64,000 bases of DNA, taken from CAYTBN01 sp964542165. Its GTDB lineage: Bacteria; Myxococcota_A; UBA796; UBA9615; CAYRNR01. Below, one piece after another: positions 1-9,082 of the stretch (positions are counted from its first letter, which is position 1; each line of letters starts with the position of its first letter). A model generated the notes under the pieces. The model saw nothing but the letters and a program-made list of their open reading frames with translations, made no database searches and had not been told where the DNA came from. Both the position numbers and the translations under genes were made by a program. Location: assembly GCA_964542165.1 (NCBI GenBank), contig CAZITQ010000011.1, forward strand, positions 11,413 to 75,412. Direction: 5' to 3'.

Positions 1-1746
1 GACGACCCGGCCGCCGCCGGCGTTCTCGGCGCGGACGGCGGCGCCGCTGCCGTCGCTGTACTCGATGAAGCGCTCGGCGGCGTCGCCGGTGGGCTCGATC
101 CAGGAGGGGAACTCCTGGTTGTCCGCGCCCGTGCCGCCGGAGATGTCGAACACCATCCCGTCGCCGATGGGATCGCCCGCCACGCCGGCCAGGTCGACCA
201 CGAGATTGGTGTCGTCGGACTGGTAGGTGGCGTGGAGGTTGGTCTCGTAGAAGTCGATGTCGATCCAGGGGCTGCCCGCGTCGCAGAGGTCCCAGCCGAT
301 GTCCTGGCCGCTGATGAAGAGGCGGCCTCCACCGTCCAGGAACTCCGCCAGGTGGGCCTTCTCCTCGTCCACGAAGTGGGGGAAGTACCAGCCGGCGTTC
401 CAGACCACCACCGAGAAGCGGGACAGATCCACCTCCTCCAGGCCGCGCTCAGCGCTCCAGGTGGAGTAGGTGTACCCGGCGGCGTCCAGGGCGTCGGTGG
501 TGTAGGTCTCGAAGCTCTCGCCCCCGTCGGCGTCCACCAGCAGCACGTCCGCGCCGTAGGTCAGCACGTTGAAGGACAGGGTGACCTCGGGCTCGTCCTC
601 GCAATGGGGGGTCACGCGCAGGCCGACCGTGCCCCCGCCCGCCACGTCGTTGGGGGAGACGGTGATGCGGAGCTCGGCCTCGCCCGCCAGGTCCACGGGC
701 ACGCCGGGCTCCTCGGGATCGATCGCCTCGCCCGCCGCCGTCCACTCGGCGGTCCAGCCGTCGGGGAGGTCGACCTCGGGGTACACGTCGAACACGTCGG
801 AGAAGATCCAGGCGTTCTGGATCCGGACGGAGAACTCGACGCTGCCGTCGGGCTCGATCACCACCGCGTCCGGCTCGGTGGTCACCAGCCGGAAGGAGTG
901 GGGGGGCACGTCCTCTGTGGTGCCGGCCTGCAGGACCTCCAGGCTCGCGTCGTCCTGCGCGAAGACCACGACCTCCATCACGTCGGCGTCCCAGTCCTCG
1001 CCCAGCTCGAAGTCGAAGGTGAAGACCTGGGGCTCGTCCCCGGGGGCCACGGTCACCGGGGTCCCGCCTCCGTCCGGGAGGAAGGCGATGGCGGTGTCGG
1101 CGAACTCGGTCTCGCCGTTGGGGCCGGGGGCGCTGGGGTACTCCAGGTAGCTCTGGGTGACGACCGTGTGCAGGGTCAACTCCCGGGCCTCGGCCAGCGC
1201 GTCGGTGGCATACACGCCCACGTGGGCGGTGTAGTTCCCGTCGCCGTGGTCGGCGATCTCCACCGCCAGGTCCGCCTGCAGGGGGGCGTCGTAGTAGGCG
1301 CCGATGGTGGAGTAGTAGTTGCCGCCGTACCACTCCAGGTCGTACAGCCCGTCGACCACGGACGCGGGCACCCCGTCGATCCCGTAGTAGTCGGTGCGGG
1401 TGTCGCAGTCGGTGGGATGCTCCAGGTAGAAGGGGTCCTCGGGGCTGGGCCAGTCCACGTGGACCTTGACCGAGATCACGTTGCCCACACCCACCGCCTC
1501 CAGGAAGGCGTCGATGGTGGGGTTGGTGTCGGCGCAGGGGCCGCACCCGGTATTGGTGAACTCCTCCAGCAGCAGCTTCTTGATCCCGTACGCCGTCAGC
1601 TCCACGTCGGTGTCGTCGTCTCCGGTGGCGTCGTCGTCGTCGCCGGTGGCGTCGTCATCGTCCCCCGCCGAGTCGTCGTCGTCCGCCGGGCAGCCCAGCG
1701 CTCCCGCCAGCAGCAAGCACACAAGCAGCGTCCATCGGTGAGTCAT
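1..1746 (-). CDS. Omp28-related thioredoxin-like lipoprotein (3' end off window)
   Basis: The frame is open from an ATG at 1746 to the left edge, so the C-terminus is missing. The N-terminus is a lipoprotein signal ending LLAGALGC (Cys19), followed by three DDDD(A/S)TG-type Asp-rich linker units. Next comes a domain containing EEFTNTGCGPC (Cys68/Cys71), the CxxC-like site seen in Omp28-related and thioredoxin-fold outer-membrane proteins. Downstream are beta-rich segments and a region with LLVDADGGE and GGGRLFISGQD, which resembles the glutamine-amidotransferase-like or ThuA-like folds found in large secreted proteins. It is probably anchored in the outer membrane. A disulfide-related role is inferred only from the CxxC. 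It is divergent from the uptake operon starting at 1979. Confidence 0.72.
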   Translation of the reverse strand, partial: MTHRWTLLVCLLLAGALGCPADDDDSAGDDDDATGDDDDATGDDDTDVELTAYGIKKLLLEEFTNTGCGPCADTNPTIDAFLEAVGVGNVISVKVHVDWPSPEDPFYLEHPTDCDTRTDYYGIDGVPASVVDGLYDLEWYGGNYYSTIGAYYDAPLQADLAVEIADHGDGNYTAHVGVYATDALAEARELTLHTVVTQSYLEYPSAPGPNGETEFADTAIAFLPDGGGTPVTVAPGDEPQVFTFDFELGEDWDADVMEVVVFAQDDASLEVLQAGTTEDVPPHSFRLVTTEPDAVVIEPDGSVEFSVRIQNAWIFSDVFDVYPEVDLPDGWTAEWTAAGEAIDPEEPGVPVDLAGEAELRITVSPNDVAGGGTVGLRVTPHCEDEPEVTLSFNVLTYGADVLLVDADGGESFETYTTDALDAAGYTYSTWSAERGLEEVDLSRFSVVVWNAGWYFPHFVDEEKAHLAEFLDGGGRLFISGQDIGWDLCDAGSPWIDIDFYETNLHATYQSDDTNLVVDLAGVAGDPIGDGMVFDISGGTGADNQEFPSWIEPTGDAAERFIEYSDGSGAAVRAENAGGGRVV

Positions 1747-1978
1747 CGTGCGTCCTCCTCGCGGAGCCGGGGTTTATCCCCTGGGCGGGGAAGGGTCAAG
1801 CGAACCGACCGGCGACGACCCACGGGTGCCCGCGGTGCCGACGGGGAACAGAATCGCTGCCGGGCCCTCCCCCCCCTTCAATGCGATGCAGCCCCCCGCT
1901 GGACCTCCCGCAGCGATGACGTATATTCGGTCGCCCGTTCGCCAGTCAGGCCGACGGGAAGCAGGGGCAGGAGGACCG

Positions 1979-3103
1979 ATGGCGCGACCATCCTGGGCGC
2001 CGGGCGCGATGGCCGCTCTCCTGGCGTTGGCGCTGGTGTCCTGCGCCGGTGGCAACCACGAGCCGGAGCCCCCCGCGTCCATGGAGCCCACGGCGGTCGA
2101 AGCCGCCCTGGTGCTGCAAGACGCCGCCGGCCGCACCGTCCGCTTCGAGGAGCCACCCCAGCGGATCGTCATCGCCGGTCACGGGACCTTCATCGTCCTT
2201 CACACCTTCTTCCTGTTCCCCGACGGTCGGGACCGGCTGATCGGCGTGGAGCAGCGCGGACCCTCGGTCAGCGACTTCCTGCCGCTGGTGGAGGAGGGGT
2301 TCCCCTGCGACCGGGGGATCCTCCAGCTGGGCGCCGGCCCCGAGCACATCGCCGCCCTGCGGCCGGACGTGGTGCTGATGAAGTACACGGCGGACACGCG
2401 CATGAGCGAATCGCTGGACCAGGTGGGGATCCCGTCGGTCTACCTCGGACTCGAGGGTCCAGATCAGTTCACGCGCGATGTGGAGATCCTGGGACGCCTG
2501 CTGGGTAGCGAGGACCGGGCGAAGGAGATCGCGGACTACTACGCCGAGCGTTTGAGCCACATCGAGGAGGGGATCCGCGACCTGGAGGCCCGGCCGCGGG
2601 TGCTGGTGGTCGAGTACCACGCCCGGGGGGGGACGGCTGCGGTGCAGGTGCCGGCCCAGCCCTGGATGCAGACCCAGCAGGTGCGGCTGGCGGGGGGCGA
2701 CCCGGTCTGGCTGGACGCGGCGGAGCGGACCTACGGCTGGACGATCGTCAACTTCGAACAGATCGCCCGCTGGGACCCCGAACAGCTCTACGTGGTGGTC
2801 TGGCACGCGTTCGACCCCGACGAGCTGCTGGCGACCCTGCGCGCGGACAGCCAGTGGAGCCAGCTGCGGGCGGTGAAGGACGGCGAGCTCCACGCCTTCC
2901 CGTCCGACATCTACGGCTGGGACTCGCCCGAGCCGCGCTGGATCCTGGGTGCGCTGTGGATGGCCCGAGCGATGCACCCGGACCGCTTCGGCGACCTCGA
3001 CATGGACGCCGAGATCGAGCGCTTCTTCGAGGCCATGTACGACATGGATCCCCGGGCGGTGCGCGACGGGATCGTGCCCCAGCTGAGGGCCTATGGGCGC
3101 TGA
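1979..3103 (+). CDS. Periplasmic metal-chelate/cobalamin binding lipoprotein (BtuF/FepB type)
   Basis: A 374-residue substrate-binding protein of the type III (helical backbone) family. I chose ATG 1979 because it follows AGGAGGACCG and opens directly into a lipoprotein signal with Cys22 (ALALVSC). The frame is open further upstream, to 1748, but that part has no signal sequence. RIVIAGHGTFIVLHTF is the usual first strand-helix of the N-lobe (normally RIV(S/A)l.p..tE.l), and DVVLMKY and LGLEGPDQF match the segments that follow. The C-lobe contains ARPRVLVVEYH and ends with the usual GW(D/E)SPEPRWILG segment. It delivers a siderophore, haem or corrinoid to the FecCD permease encoded next, whose start overlaps this stop by 11 nt. 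The substrate cannot be read from sequence. Confidence 0.88.
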   Translation: MARPSWAPGAMAALLALALVSCAGGNHEPEPPASMEPTAVEAALVLQDAAGRTVRFEEPPQRIVIAGHGTFIVLHTFFLFPDGRDRLIGVEQRGPSVSDFLPLVEEGFPCDRGILQLGAGPEHIAALRPDVVLMKYTADTRMSESLDQVGIPSVYLGLEGPDQFTRDVEILGRLLGSEDRAKEIADYYAERLSHIEEGIRDLEARPRVLVVEYHARGGTAAVQVPAQPWMQTQQVRLAGGDPVWLDAAERTYGWTIVNFEQIARWDPEQLYVVVWHAFDPDELLATLRADSQWSQLRAVKDGELHAFPSDIYGWDSPEPRWILGALWMARAMHPDRFGDLDMDAEIERFFEAMYDMDPRAVRDGIVPQLRAYGR

Positions 3104-4112
3104 TGGCGAGCGGGGAGGAGCGAACCGCCGGCGCCACGGGGTGACGGCGGGGCTGGCCGCCCTGGTCATCGCCGTCGTCGGGGTCTCGGTCCTGGTGGGC
3201 CGCTACCCCGTTCCCCTGCTTCAGGACCCGGGACAGCTGTTCGAGGACGAGCTGACCCGCAACGTGATCCTCAACCTGCGCCTGCCGCGGATCCTGGCGG
3301 CCCTCCTGCTGGGCATGGCCCTGTCGGGGGCCGGGGCCGTGTTCCAGATGGTGTTCCGCAACCCGCTGGTGGAGTCCGGATTCCTGGGCGTGTCCCAGGG
3401 AGCGGCGTTCGGGGCGGCCCTGGCGATCGTCGCCCTCGGCGGCGGTCCCCTGTGGGTCCAGGGCAGCGCAGCAACCTTCGCCTTCATGGGTCTGGGAGCC
3501 TCGGTGCTCATCGCCCGGCGGGTGCGGTTCGGGTCGTGGGTGCTGCGGCTGATCCTCGCCGGAATCGCCGTCTCCGCGCTGTTCGCCGCCGGGACCGGGA
3601 TCCTCAAGTACACCGCCGATCCCCTGCGCCAGCTCCCGGACCTGACGTTCTGGCTGCTCGGAGGGCTGTGGGGCATCACCTGGCGGGACGTGCTCCAGAT
3701 CCTGCCGGTGGTGGTGCCCTGTCTGATCGTGATGCTGGCCATGCGCTGGCGGCTGAACCTGCTGTCGCTGCAGGACGAGACCGCCGCGTCCCTGGGGGCG
3801 ACCATCGGTGTGGAGCGGGCGGTGCTGCTGTCGGCGGCGGTGGCGTCCACGGCGGCGCTGGTGGCCAAGGCGGGGCTGGTGGCCTGGATCGGGCTGATCA
3901 TGCCCCACGTGGCCCGGAGGCTGCTCGGGTCGGACGCCCAGCGGGTGGTGCCCGGGGCCATGCTGCTGGGCGGCGCCTTCACCGTGTTCTGCGACGACCT
4001 GGCCCGCTCCCTGTTCGCGGGCGAGATCCCCCTGGGCATCCTGACCTCGGTGCTGGGGGCGTCGGTGTTCATCGCGCTGTTGCTGCGCTCGGACGTGGGG
4101 TTGCGGCGATGA
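3093..4112 (+). CDS. FecCD-family ABC transporter permease
   Basis: A 339-residue inner-membrane permease of the BtuC/FecCD family with about nine to ten hydrophobic segments. Recognisable family signatures are LRLPRILAALLLGMALSGAGAVFQ near residues 50-75, NPLVESGFLGVSQGAAFGA, and the C-terminal coupling region LVAWIGLIMPHVARRLLG and GEIPLGILTSVLGA. It starts inside the end of the binding-protein gene (11-nt overlap) and its stop overlaps the ATPase start as ATGA, so the three genes should be translationally coupled. It forms a homodimeric channel for a siderophore, haem or corrinoid. The short basic N-terminal extension before the first helix is unremarkable. Confidence 0.93.
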   Translation: MGADGERGGANRRRHGVTAGLAALVIAVVGVSVLVGRYPVPLLQDPGQLFEDELTRNVILNLRLPRILAALLLGMALSGAGAVFQMVFRNPLVESGFLGVSQGAAFGAALAIVALGGGPLWVQGSAATFAFMGLGASVLIARRVRFGSWVLRLILAGIAVSALFAAGTGILKYTADPLRQLPDLTFWLLGGLWGITWRDVLQILPVVVPCLIVMLAMRWRLNLLSLQDETAASLGATIGVERAVLLSAAVASTAALVAKAGLVAWIGLIMPHVARRLLGSDAQRVVPGAMLLGGAFTVFCDDLARSLFAGEIPLGILTSVLGASVFIALLLRSDVGLRR

Positions 4113-4876
4113 CCGAGGCCGCCGTCGAGTTGCGGGGGGTGGAGTTCGGCTACGGCCGCGAGCCGGTGCTGCGGGACCTGGATCTGCGGGCCCCCGAGGG
4201 GCGGGTCACCGCGCTGCTGGGCCCCAACGGATCGGGCAAGACCACCCTGCTGAAGCTGATCCTGGGGCTGCGCCGGCCCCGGGCGGGGGTGGTGCGGGTA
4301 TTCGGTGAGGATCGCACGAGCCTGTCGCCCCGGCTGATGGGGCGGCGGGCGGGGCTGGTGCCCCAGGTGGAGCGCATCCCCTTCGACCTGGCGCTGGAGG
4401 AGTACGTGGTGCTGGGCCGGGCCCCCTATCTGCACCTGCTGCAGGTCCCGGGGGAGGAGGATCGGCGGATCGCACGTCAGGCCATCGCCGACGTGGGCCT
4501 CGAGGGGCTCACGGGCCGGTCGGTGCTCTCCTTCAGCGGAGGCGAACTCCAGCTGGCCGCCGTGGCCCGGGCGCTGGCCCAGCAGCCCCGCCTGCTGCTG
4601 CTGGACGAGCCCACCTCCCACCTGGATCTGCGCAACCGGCGGCGGGTGCTGGAGGTACTCGAGGGGCAGGTGGCCGCCGGGCGCACGGTCCTGATGACCA
4701 CCCACGACCCCAACGCCGCTGCGGCGGTGGCCGGGTACGTGATCCTGCTGCGGGAGGGCCGGGTCGCGGTCGAGGGCGCCCCGCAAGACGTGCTCACCGC
4801 CGACCATCTGTCCGCGGCCTTCGAGGTGGAGATCCAGGTGGAGGTGGTGCGCGGCCGCCCCACGGTGCTGCCGTGA
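4109..4876 (+). CDS. ABC transporter ATP-binding protein (FepC/BtuD type)
   Basis: A 255-residue ATPase partner of the FecCD permease. The ATG at 4109 overlaps the permease stop by 4 nt; open frame continues far upstream, but only as antisense-like shadow sequence. Walker A is LGPNGSGKTT, the Q-loop is LVPQ, the signature is LSFSGGELQLAAVARALAQ (an FSGGE variant of LSGGQ), Walker B is LLLLDEPTSHLD, and the switch His is MTTHDPN. Together these place it in the iron-chelate/cobalamin uptake ATPases. The LALEEYVVLGR segment is typical of that family. Confidence 0.93.
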   Translation: MTEAAVELRGVEFGYGREPVLRDLDLRAPEGRVTALLGPNGSGKTTLLKLILGLRRPRAGVVRVFGEDRTSLSPRLMGRRAGLVPQVERIPFDLALEEYVVLGRAPYLHLLQVPGEEDRRIARQAIADVGLEGLTGRSVLSFSGGELQLAAVARALAQQPRLLLLDEPTSHLDLRNRRRVLEVLEGQVAAGRTVLMTTHDPNAAAAVAGYVILLREGRVAVEGAPQDVLTADHLSAAFEVEIQVEVVRGRPTVLP

Positions 4877-4901
4877 AGAACCGCGGAAAGGAGCGACGCC
4901 G

Positions 4902-5744
4902 ATGACCGCCGATATCGACTGGCTCGCCTTGTGGGGCGAGCTGTCCCGCCGCTCGGGTCACCACGGCAACCGCTGCTGGGCCCCCGCCGACGGAGAGGAT
5001 GCCTGGGCCGAGCGGGCTCGCCACTATCTGGAAAGGGTGCGGCGGCGCTGGGAGACGCCGGATTCCTCGAGGACCACCGTGCTCGCCGCGGTCTCTCCGG
5101 AGCACAGCGTGCTGGACATCGGCGCCGGGGCGGGGGCCTGGGCCGCGCTGCTGGCCCGTCGCGCCCGCCGCGTCACCGCGGTGGAGCCGTCCCCCGCCAT
5201 GCGCGGCGTGATGGAACGGCACCTGGAGGACGAGGGGATCGACAACGTCCGGATCGTCGCCGGCGCGTGGCACGAGGTGACGATTCCCCAGCACGACATC
5301 TCCCTGTGCGCCCATGCCATGTACGGGTGGCACGATCTCGCCCACGGAATCCGGGGGATGGAACACATCACCCGGGAGCGCTGCTTCCTGTTGATGCGGG
5401 CGCCCACCGCCGATGGGGTGATGGCCGAGGCCAGCCGACGGGTCTGGGGCCACCCCCACGACAGCCCCAATTTCTGGATCGCCTACAACGCCCTGGGCCA
5501 GCTGGGGATCCACGCGGACGTGGTGATGGAGGACCGGGGTCTGTGGGGCCCGTGGACCCACGACACCCTCGACGAGGCCCTCGCGGACCTCAAGGACCGG
5601 CTGGCCATCCCCGGGCCCCACGAGGCCGACGCCGACCTGCGGGCCCTGCTCGCGGAGCGGCTCGAGTCCCGCGACCGGGGTCTCGTCTGGCCCGCGGGTG
5701 TGCGTTCGGCGTTGGTGACCTGGACACCCGACGCGGTAAGGTAG
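4902..5744 (+). CDS. Class I SAM-dependent methyltransferase
   Basis: A 280-residue protein with the Rossmann methyltransferase motif I VLDIGAGAGAWAALLA near residues 67-82, the acidic motif II RVTAVEPSPAMRGVM, and the post-motif AGAWHEV. It lies 25 nt after the ABC ATPase with AAAGGAG upstream, so it is probably in the same operon. Methyltransferases of this size are often found beside FecCD-type uptake operons, where they may act on the imported metallophore or corrinoid, but the substrate is unknown. The central segment CAHAMYGWHDLAHGIRGMEH is distinctive and may line the acceptor site. Confidence 0.8.
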   Translation: MTADIDWLALWGELSRRSGHHGNRCWAPADGEDAWAERARHYLERVRRRWETPDSSRTTVLAAVSPEHSVLDIGAGAGAWAALLARRARRVTAVEPSPAMRGVMERHLEDEGIDNVRIVAGAWHEVTIPQHDISLCAHAMYGWHDLAHGIRGMEHITRERCFLLMRAPTADGVMAEASRRVWGHPHDSPNFWIAYNALGQLGIHADVVMEDRGLWGPWTHDTLDEALADLKDRLAIPGPHEADADLRALLAERLESRDRGLVWPAGVRSALVTWTPDAVR

Positions 5745-5766
5745 GGAGCACCAGGGGAGCGGGCCC

Positions 5767-7068
5767 GTGGCACAGGATCCGAGCGCAACTCAGACCGAGA
5801 AACCTCCGGCCACCTCCGACGGGGGCGGAGAGGAGCGCGCCTACTCCGCGCCCGAGTCCTACCTCTACGAGCGCGCCATCGACGCGCTGATCGCCTTTCT
5901 GGCCCGCTACGTTCGCACGGCGCTGCTGCTCGCGCGCCGACCCAGCCGGGCGGTGGAACAGCTGCTGGAGGACCTGGACTCCCGACACCCTCGACTGATG
6001 CGACCCCTGGGCTTCATGGCCCTGTCGTACCTCCTGCTGGTGTTCACCATGTGGAAGGCGCTGGAGATCGACATCGCCAGCGACGCCATCGCTCCGGTGG
6101 AGCACTTCCTGGGCGGGTTCGGGGACGTGGACACCCTGCAGGCGCTGCTGGTCGCCCCCCTGCCCGGGGTGGTGGTGGTGGTGCTCGTCTCCGGAGCCCT
6201 GAGCCGGCGGGTACGCGCCGCCGACCGGAACGACCAGGGCCGGATCGCGGCCATGCTGCAGTACGCCGTCGGACTGGGGCTGTTCTCGTTGTGCTTGGTG
6301 ATGGTCCTGCTGCGCGGCACCACCCGCTCCTTCGACTGGCTGGTGGCCATGGACGAGGCGGGCTGGCTCGGAGAGTCGGCGCCCAAGGACGACGTGCTCC
6401 AGCTGGTGTTGATGGGCTACGCGGTGCTGATCCCGGTGATGATGGTGTTCCCGCTGTTCATCTCGGTGATGCCCGTGGCCCGGACGATCCAGCGGATCCA
6501 GGTCCTCTCGGATCTGTCGTGGTTCCAGAAACTCCGCTTCACCCTGATGGGCCCGCTGATGATGGTCCTGACCATCGCGGCCCTCTGCGCGCTGGCCTGG
6601 CTCGGCGGGCAGTTGATGCCGCCTCCGCTGTCGATCAAGGTCCACGAGTCCCAGCTCGACCCCATGGGGGCGAGTGCGGTGTTCGCGGCCTCGGTCCAGG
6701 GCAACAGCCCGGTGGTGGTGGAGGCCTGGAGCGGCGTGTGGAAGGACACCTTCGACACCACGTTCCGCTGCAACCACCTGGACCCGGGTGGCACCCTGCT
6801 GGCGGACGAGATGCCGGCGCACGATCCGCCGGCGATGCCCACCCGGCCCTCGGTCGAGGTGCTGCTGGGGGAGGCGCGCCTGGAGGATGACCAGCTGCTG
6901 ATGCTCCCACAGAGCACGTCGTGGATGCGCCTCAGCGCCCTCGATCCCGGGGGCATGACGGGAACGGAGTTCGTGCTGACCTGGTGCTACCGGGTCCACG
7001 GCGACGCGGCCGGCTGGCGCCCGGTCACGACCCAGCACTACTCGGGGAGCGTGGTGCCGTCGATCTAG
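5767..7068 (+). CDS. Polytopic membrane protein with C-terminal extracytoplasmic domain, function unknown
   Basis: A 433-residue protein with a GTG start, 22 nt after the methyltransferase. It has a polar N-terminus of about 75 residues, then five hydrophobic segments at roughly residues 80-100, 125-145, 160-185, 215-240 and 258-282, and then a soluble C-terminal domain of about 150 residues lacking helices. The layout resembles Yip1/DUF-type permease-like proteins, but I do not recognise the family. Its position last in the uptake operon suggests, without proving, a link to transport. Its TAG stop overlaps the stop of the convergent TonB receptor in a shared CTAG, so the two transcripts meet with no intergenic DNA. 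Confidence 0.7.
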   Translation: MAQDPSATQTEKPPATSDGGGEERAYSAPESYLYERAIDALIAFLARYVRTALLLARRPSRAVEQLLEDLDSRHPRLMRPLGFMALSYLLLVFTMWKALEIDIASDAIAPVEHFLGGFGDVDTLQALLVAPLPGVVVVVLVSGALSRRVRAADRNDQGRIAAMLQYAVGLGLFSLCLVMVLLRGTTRSFDWLVAMDEAGWLGESAPKDDVLQLVLMGYAVLIPVMMVFPLFISVMPVARTIQRIQVLSDLSWFQKLRFTLMGPLMMVLTIAALCALAWLGGQLMPPPLSIKVHESQLDPMGASAVFAASVQGNSPVVVEAWSGVWKDTFDTTFRCNHLDPGGTLLADEMPAHDPPAMPTRPSVEVLLGEARLEDDQLLMLPQSTSWMRLSALDPGGMTGTEFVLTWCYRVHGDAAGWRPVTTQHYSGSVVPSI

Positions 7069-9068
7069 ATTCTCGGGCGCGGAGCCGACCCTGCAAATTC
7101 CACCCCACCGCTGATCCGGATCCCCGGTCGGGGGTACCCCACCTCCTCCTCGTAGAGGGTGTCGGTGAGGTTGCTGCCGCGGAGGTAGACGGAGAAGCCC
7201 TTGCCCAGCGCCTGACGCAGGGAGGCGTCCAGCCTGAGATAGGCGGGTAGGGTGGCCATCTCGCCGGTGGCCTCCACGGCCACGTAGTGGCGGACGCCCA
7301 CGGCGGTGAACACCAGGTCGACGCCCAGGCCGAAGGGGGCCCGGAAGTGGCCTCGCAGGCGGGCTCGGTGAGCGGGGCGGTATTCGAGGAAGTCGGAGCT
7401 GCGGTCCTCGCTGGTGTTGCGGGCGTGGAGCCCGTCGTAGCCGGCCTCCAGCTCCAGTGTCCGGTGGGGCCGGACGATCACCCGCACCTCGACGCCCGCG
7501 TGGCGGCTGCGGCTCACGTTGGTGTAGCTGCGGTTGCCGTCTTCGTCGTAGGTGCGCTCGATGAGGTCCTTCACGGGGGTGTAGTACCCCGACACGTCCA
7601 GCACCAGCTTGCGCTCGAAGGGGGACAGGGAGACGCCCGCGTCGACGGTCCAGGCGTGCTCGGGCCGCAGGTCGGGGTTGGGCACCACGTGGCCGAACTG
7701 GGACGTGTACATCTCCTTGAGGGTGGGGAAGCGGCTGAGCCGGCCGCCGGAGACGCGAAGCGCCAGCTGGGGGGAGAGGCGCACAGCGGCGCCCAGGCGG
7801 GGATCCGCGGTGAAGACCGGCGAGCGATGCTCTGCCTCCTCGGCGTCCCGGGGCTGCCAGAGGTGCAGACCGCTGCCGAGCTCCAGGGTCAGGGGTCGTG
7901 CGGGCCGCAGGGTCGCCGAGGGGTCGAGGGTGGCCGTGTCGCCGTCGCGCCGTTGCCAGGGTTCGCCGATGTCCCCCCGGTCCCGGTGCTGATCGTGGCG
8001 GTAGGTCAGGGCCACGCCGATCAGGTTGTCCTTGCCCAGGTCGAACTCGGCCCGGCCCGATCCGCCTGCGGTGAGATCCCGGTAGGAGCTCGTCCAGGCC
8101 TCCCCGCCCTCCTGCGTGGAATAGGTGCCGTCGTCGTACGCGTCCAGGGTGTCTTCGCGGACGCGCACGAAGGTGGATCCCCGGATCGCGACCCGCGACG
8201 AGGGGTGGGTGTGGCCGTCCAGGACCAGCAGCTGGTCCCGCCACAGGTCCCAGCGCCACCAGCGCGGGCGGGGGTCGGCGATCTCCGGGGGCACGCCCCG
8301 GCGAACGTCACGGATCGTGCCCCGAAGCTGCAGGCCGTGCAGCTGGTCCCCGACGGCGAGGGCGGCGTGCAGGGTCTGATCCCGGCGGTCGCTGTTCTCC
8401 CGCTTGCCGCCGTCCTCGTTGGGCTGAGCCGGGAACGAACCGGGCAGGCGCTCGAAGGGACGGTTGCGGAGCTCCCAGGCCAGGCCCACGCGCACCGGGC
8501 CGAGGCCCGCGCTGCCGGCGGCGAGGAACTCCAGATCGTGGAACGAGCCCCCACCTCCCCGCAGCCGAAAGGTGGGATCTTCGGTGGGTCCGGTGGTCTC
8601 GATCTCCACCGAGCCCCCCAGGGCGCTGCCCCCGAAGGCCGAGGTGCCCGCGCCCCGGGAGACGCGGATCGAGTCGATGGACGAGGCGGAGACCGAGGCC
8701 AGGTCCAGGCCGGCGTCGTAGGGATCCGACAGGGGGACCCCGTCCACCAGCACCTGCACCTGGCGGGTGCCGAATCCCCGTACCTGGAGCGAGGCGTCCC
8801 CGTGGGCGCCGGTCTCGACGGTGACCCCGGGGGCCAGGCGCAGGGCGTCGGCGGCGGTGCGGGCGCCGGCGGCCTCGATGTCCTCGGCGGTCACCTCGTC
8901 GACCGCAGCGGTGGGGGACTCCTCGAGCGGACGGGTGGCGATGATCTCGACCCGCTCCTCGGGGGCGTCGACGGTGGGCTCCTCGTCCGGGTCGTCCCCG
9001 GCGTGGGCGAGGTGGAGGAGAGCGGCGTTGGCGAGCAACACCACCCCCAGCAGGGTGAGCCGGCGCAT
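7065..9068 (-). CDS. TonB-dependent outer-membrane receptor
   Basis: A 667-residue receptor. I chose ATG 9068 (MRRLTLLGVVLL) because it begins a signal peptide cleaved near HAGD; 30 codons of open frame lie upstream without a signal. The plug domain runs from about residue 45 to 165: ADALRLAPGVTVETG, LQVRGFGTRQVQVLVDGVPL and SIDSIRVSRGAGTSAFGGSALGGSVEI are standard plug motifs. The rest is a 22-strand-type barrel of alternating residues ending in a terminal strand with an aromatic four residues from the end region (GGVEFAGSAPRPRI). BtuB, FepA and CirA homologues look alike at this level. Its facing position to the FecCD operon fits uptake of the same ligand. It is preceded on the same strand by a small lipoprotein 14 nt away. 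Confidence 0.9.
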   Translation of the reverse strand: MRRLTLLGVVLLANAALLHLAHAGDDPDEEPTVDAPEERVEIIATRPLEESPTAAVDEVTAEDIEAAGARTAADALRLAPGVTVETGAHGDASLQVRGFGTRQVQVLVDGVPLSDPYDAGLDLASVSASSIDSIRVSRGAGTSAFGGSALGGSVEIETTGPTEDPTFRLRGGGGSFHDLEFLAAGSAGLGPVRVGLAWELRNRPFERLPGSFPAQPNEDGGKRENSDRRDQTLHAALAVGDQLHGLQLRGTIRDVRRGVPPEIADPRPRWWRWDLWRDQLLVLDGHTHPSSRVAIRGSTFVRVREDTLDAYDDGTYSTQEGGEAWTSSYRDLTAGGSGRAEFDLGKDNLIGVALTYRHDQHRDRGDIGEPWQRRDGDTATLDPSATLRPARPLTLELGSGLHLWQPRDAEEAEHRSPVFTADPRLGAAVRLSPQLALRVSGGRLSRFPTLKEMYTSQFGHVVPNPDLRPEHAWTVDAGVSLSPFERKLVLDVSGYYTPVKDLIERTYDEDGNRSYTNVSRSRHAGVEVRVIVRPHRTLELEAGYDGLHARNTSEDRSSDFLEYRPAHRARLRGHFRAPFGLGVDLVFTAVGVRHYVAVEATGEMATLPAYLRLDASLRQALGKGFSVYLRGSNLTDTLYEEEVGYPRPGIRISGGVEFAGSAPRPRI

Positions 9069-9082
9069 GGGTTGGCGGGGGC

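Noticed and set aside
1747..1978. Cobalamin riboswitch before the uptake operon
   Set aside because: Fragments such as GGTGCCGACGGGGAA and GCCAGTCAGGCC loosely recall the element, but the B12 box and the CCCGCAACTGT segment are absent. I do not call it.
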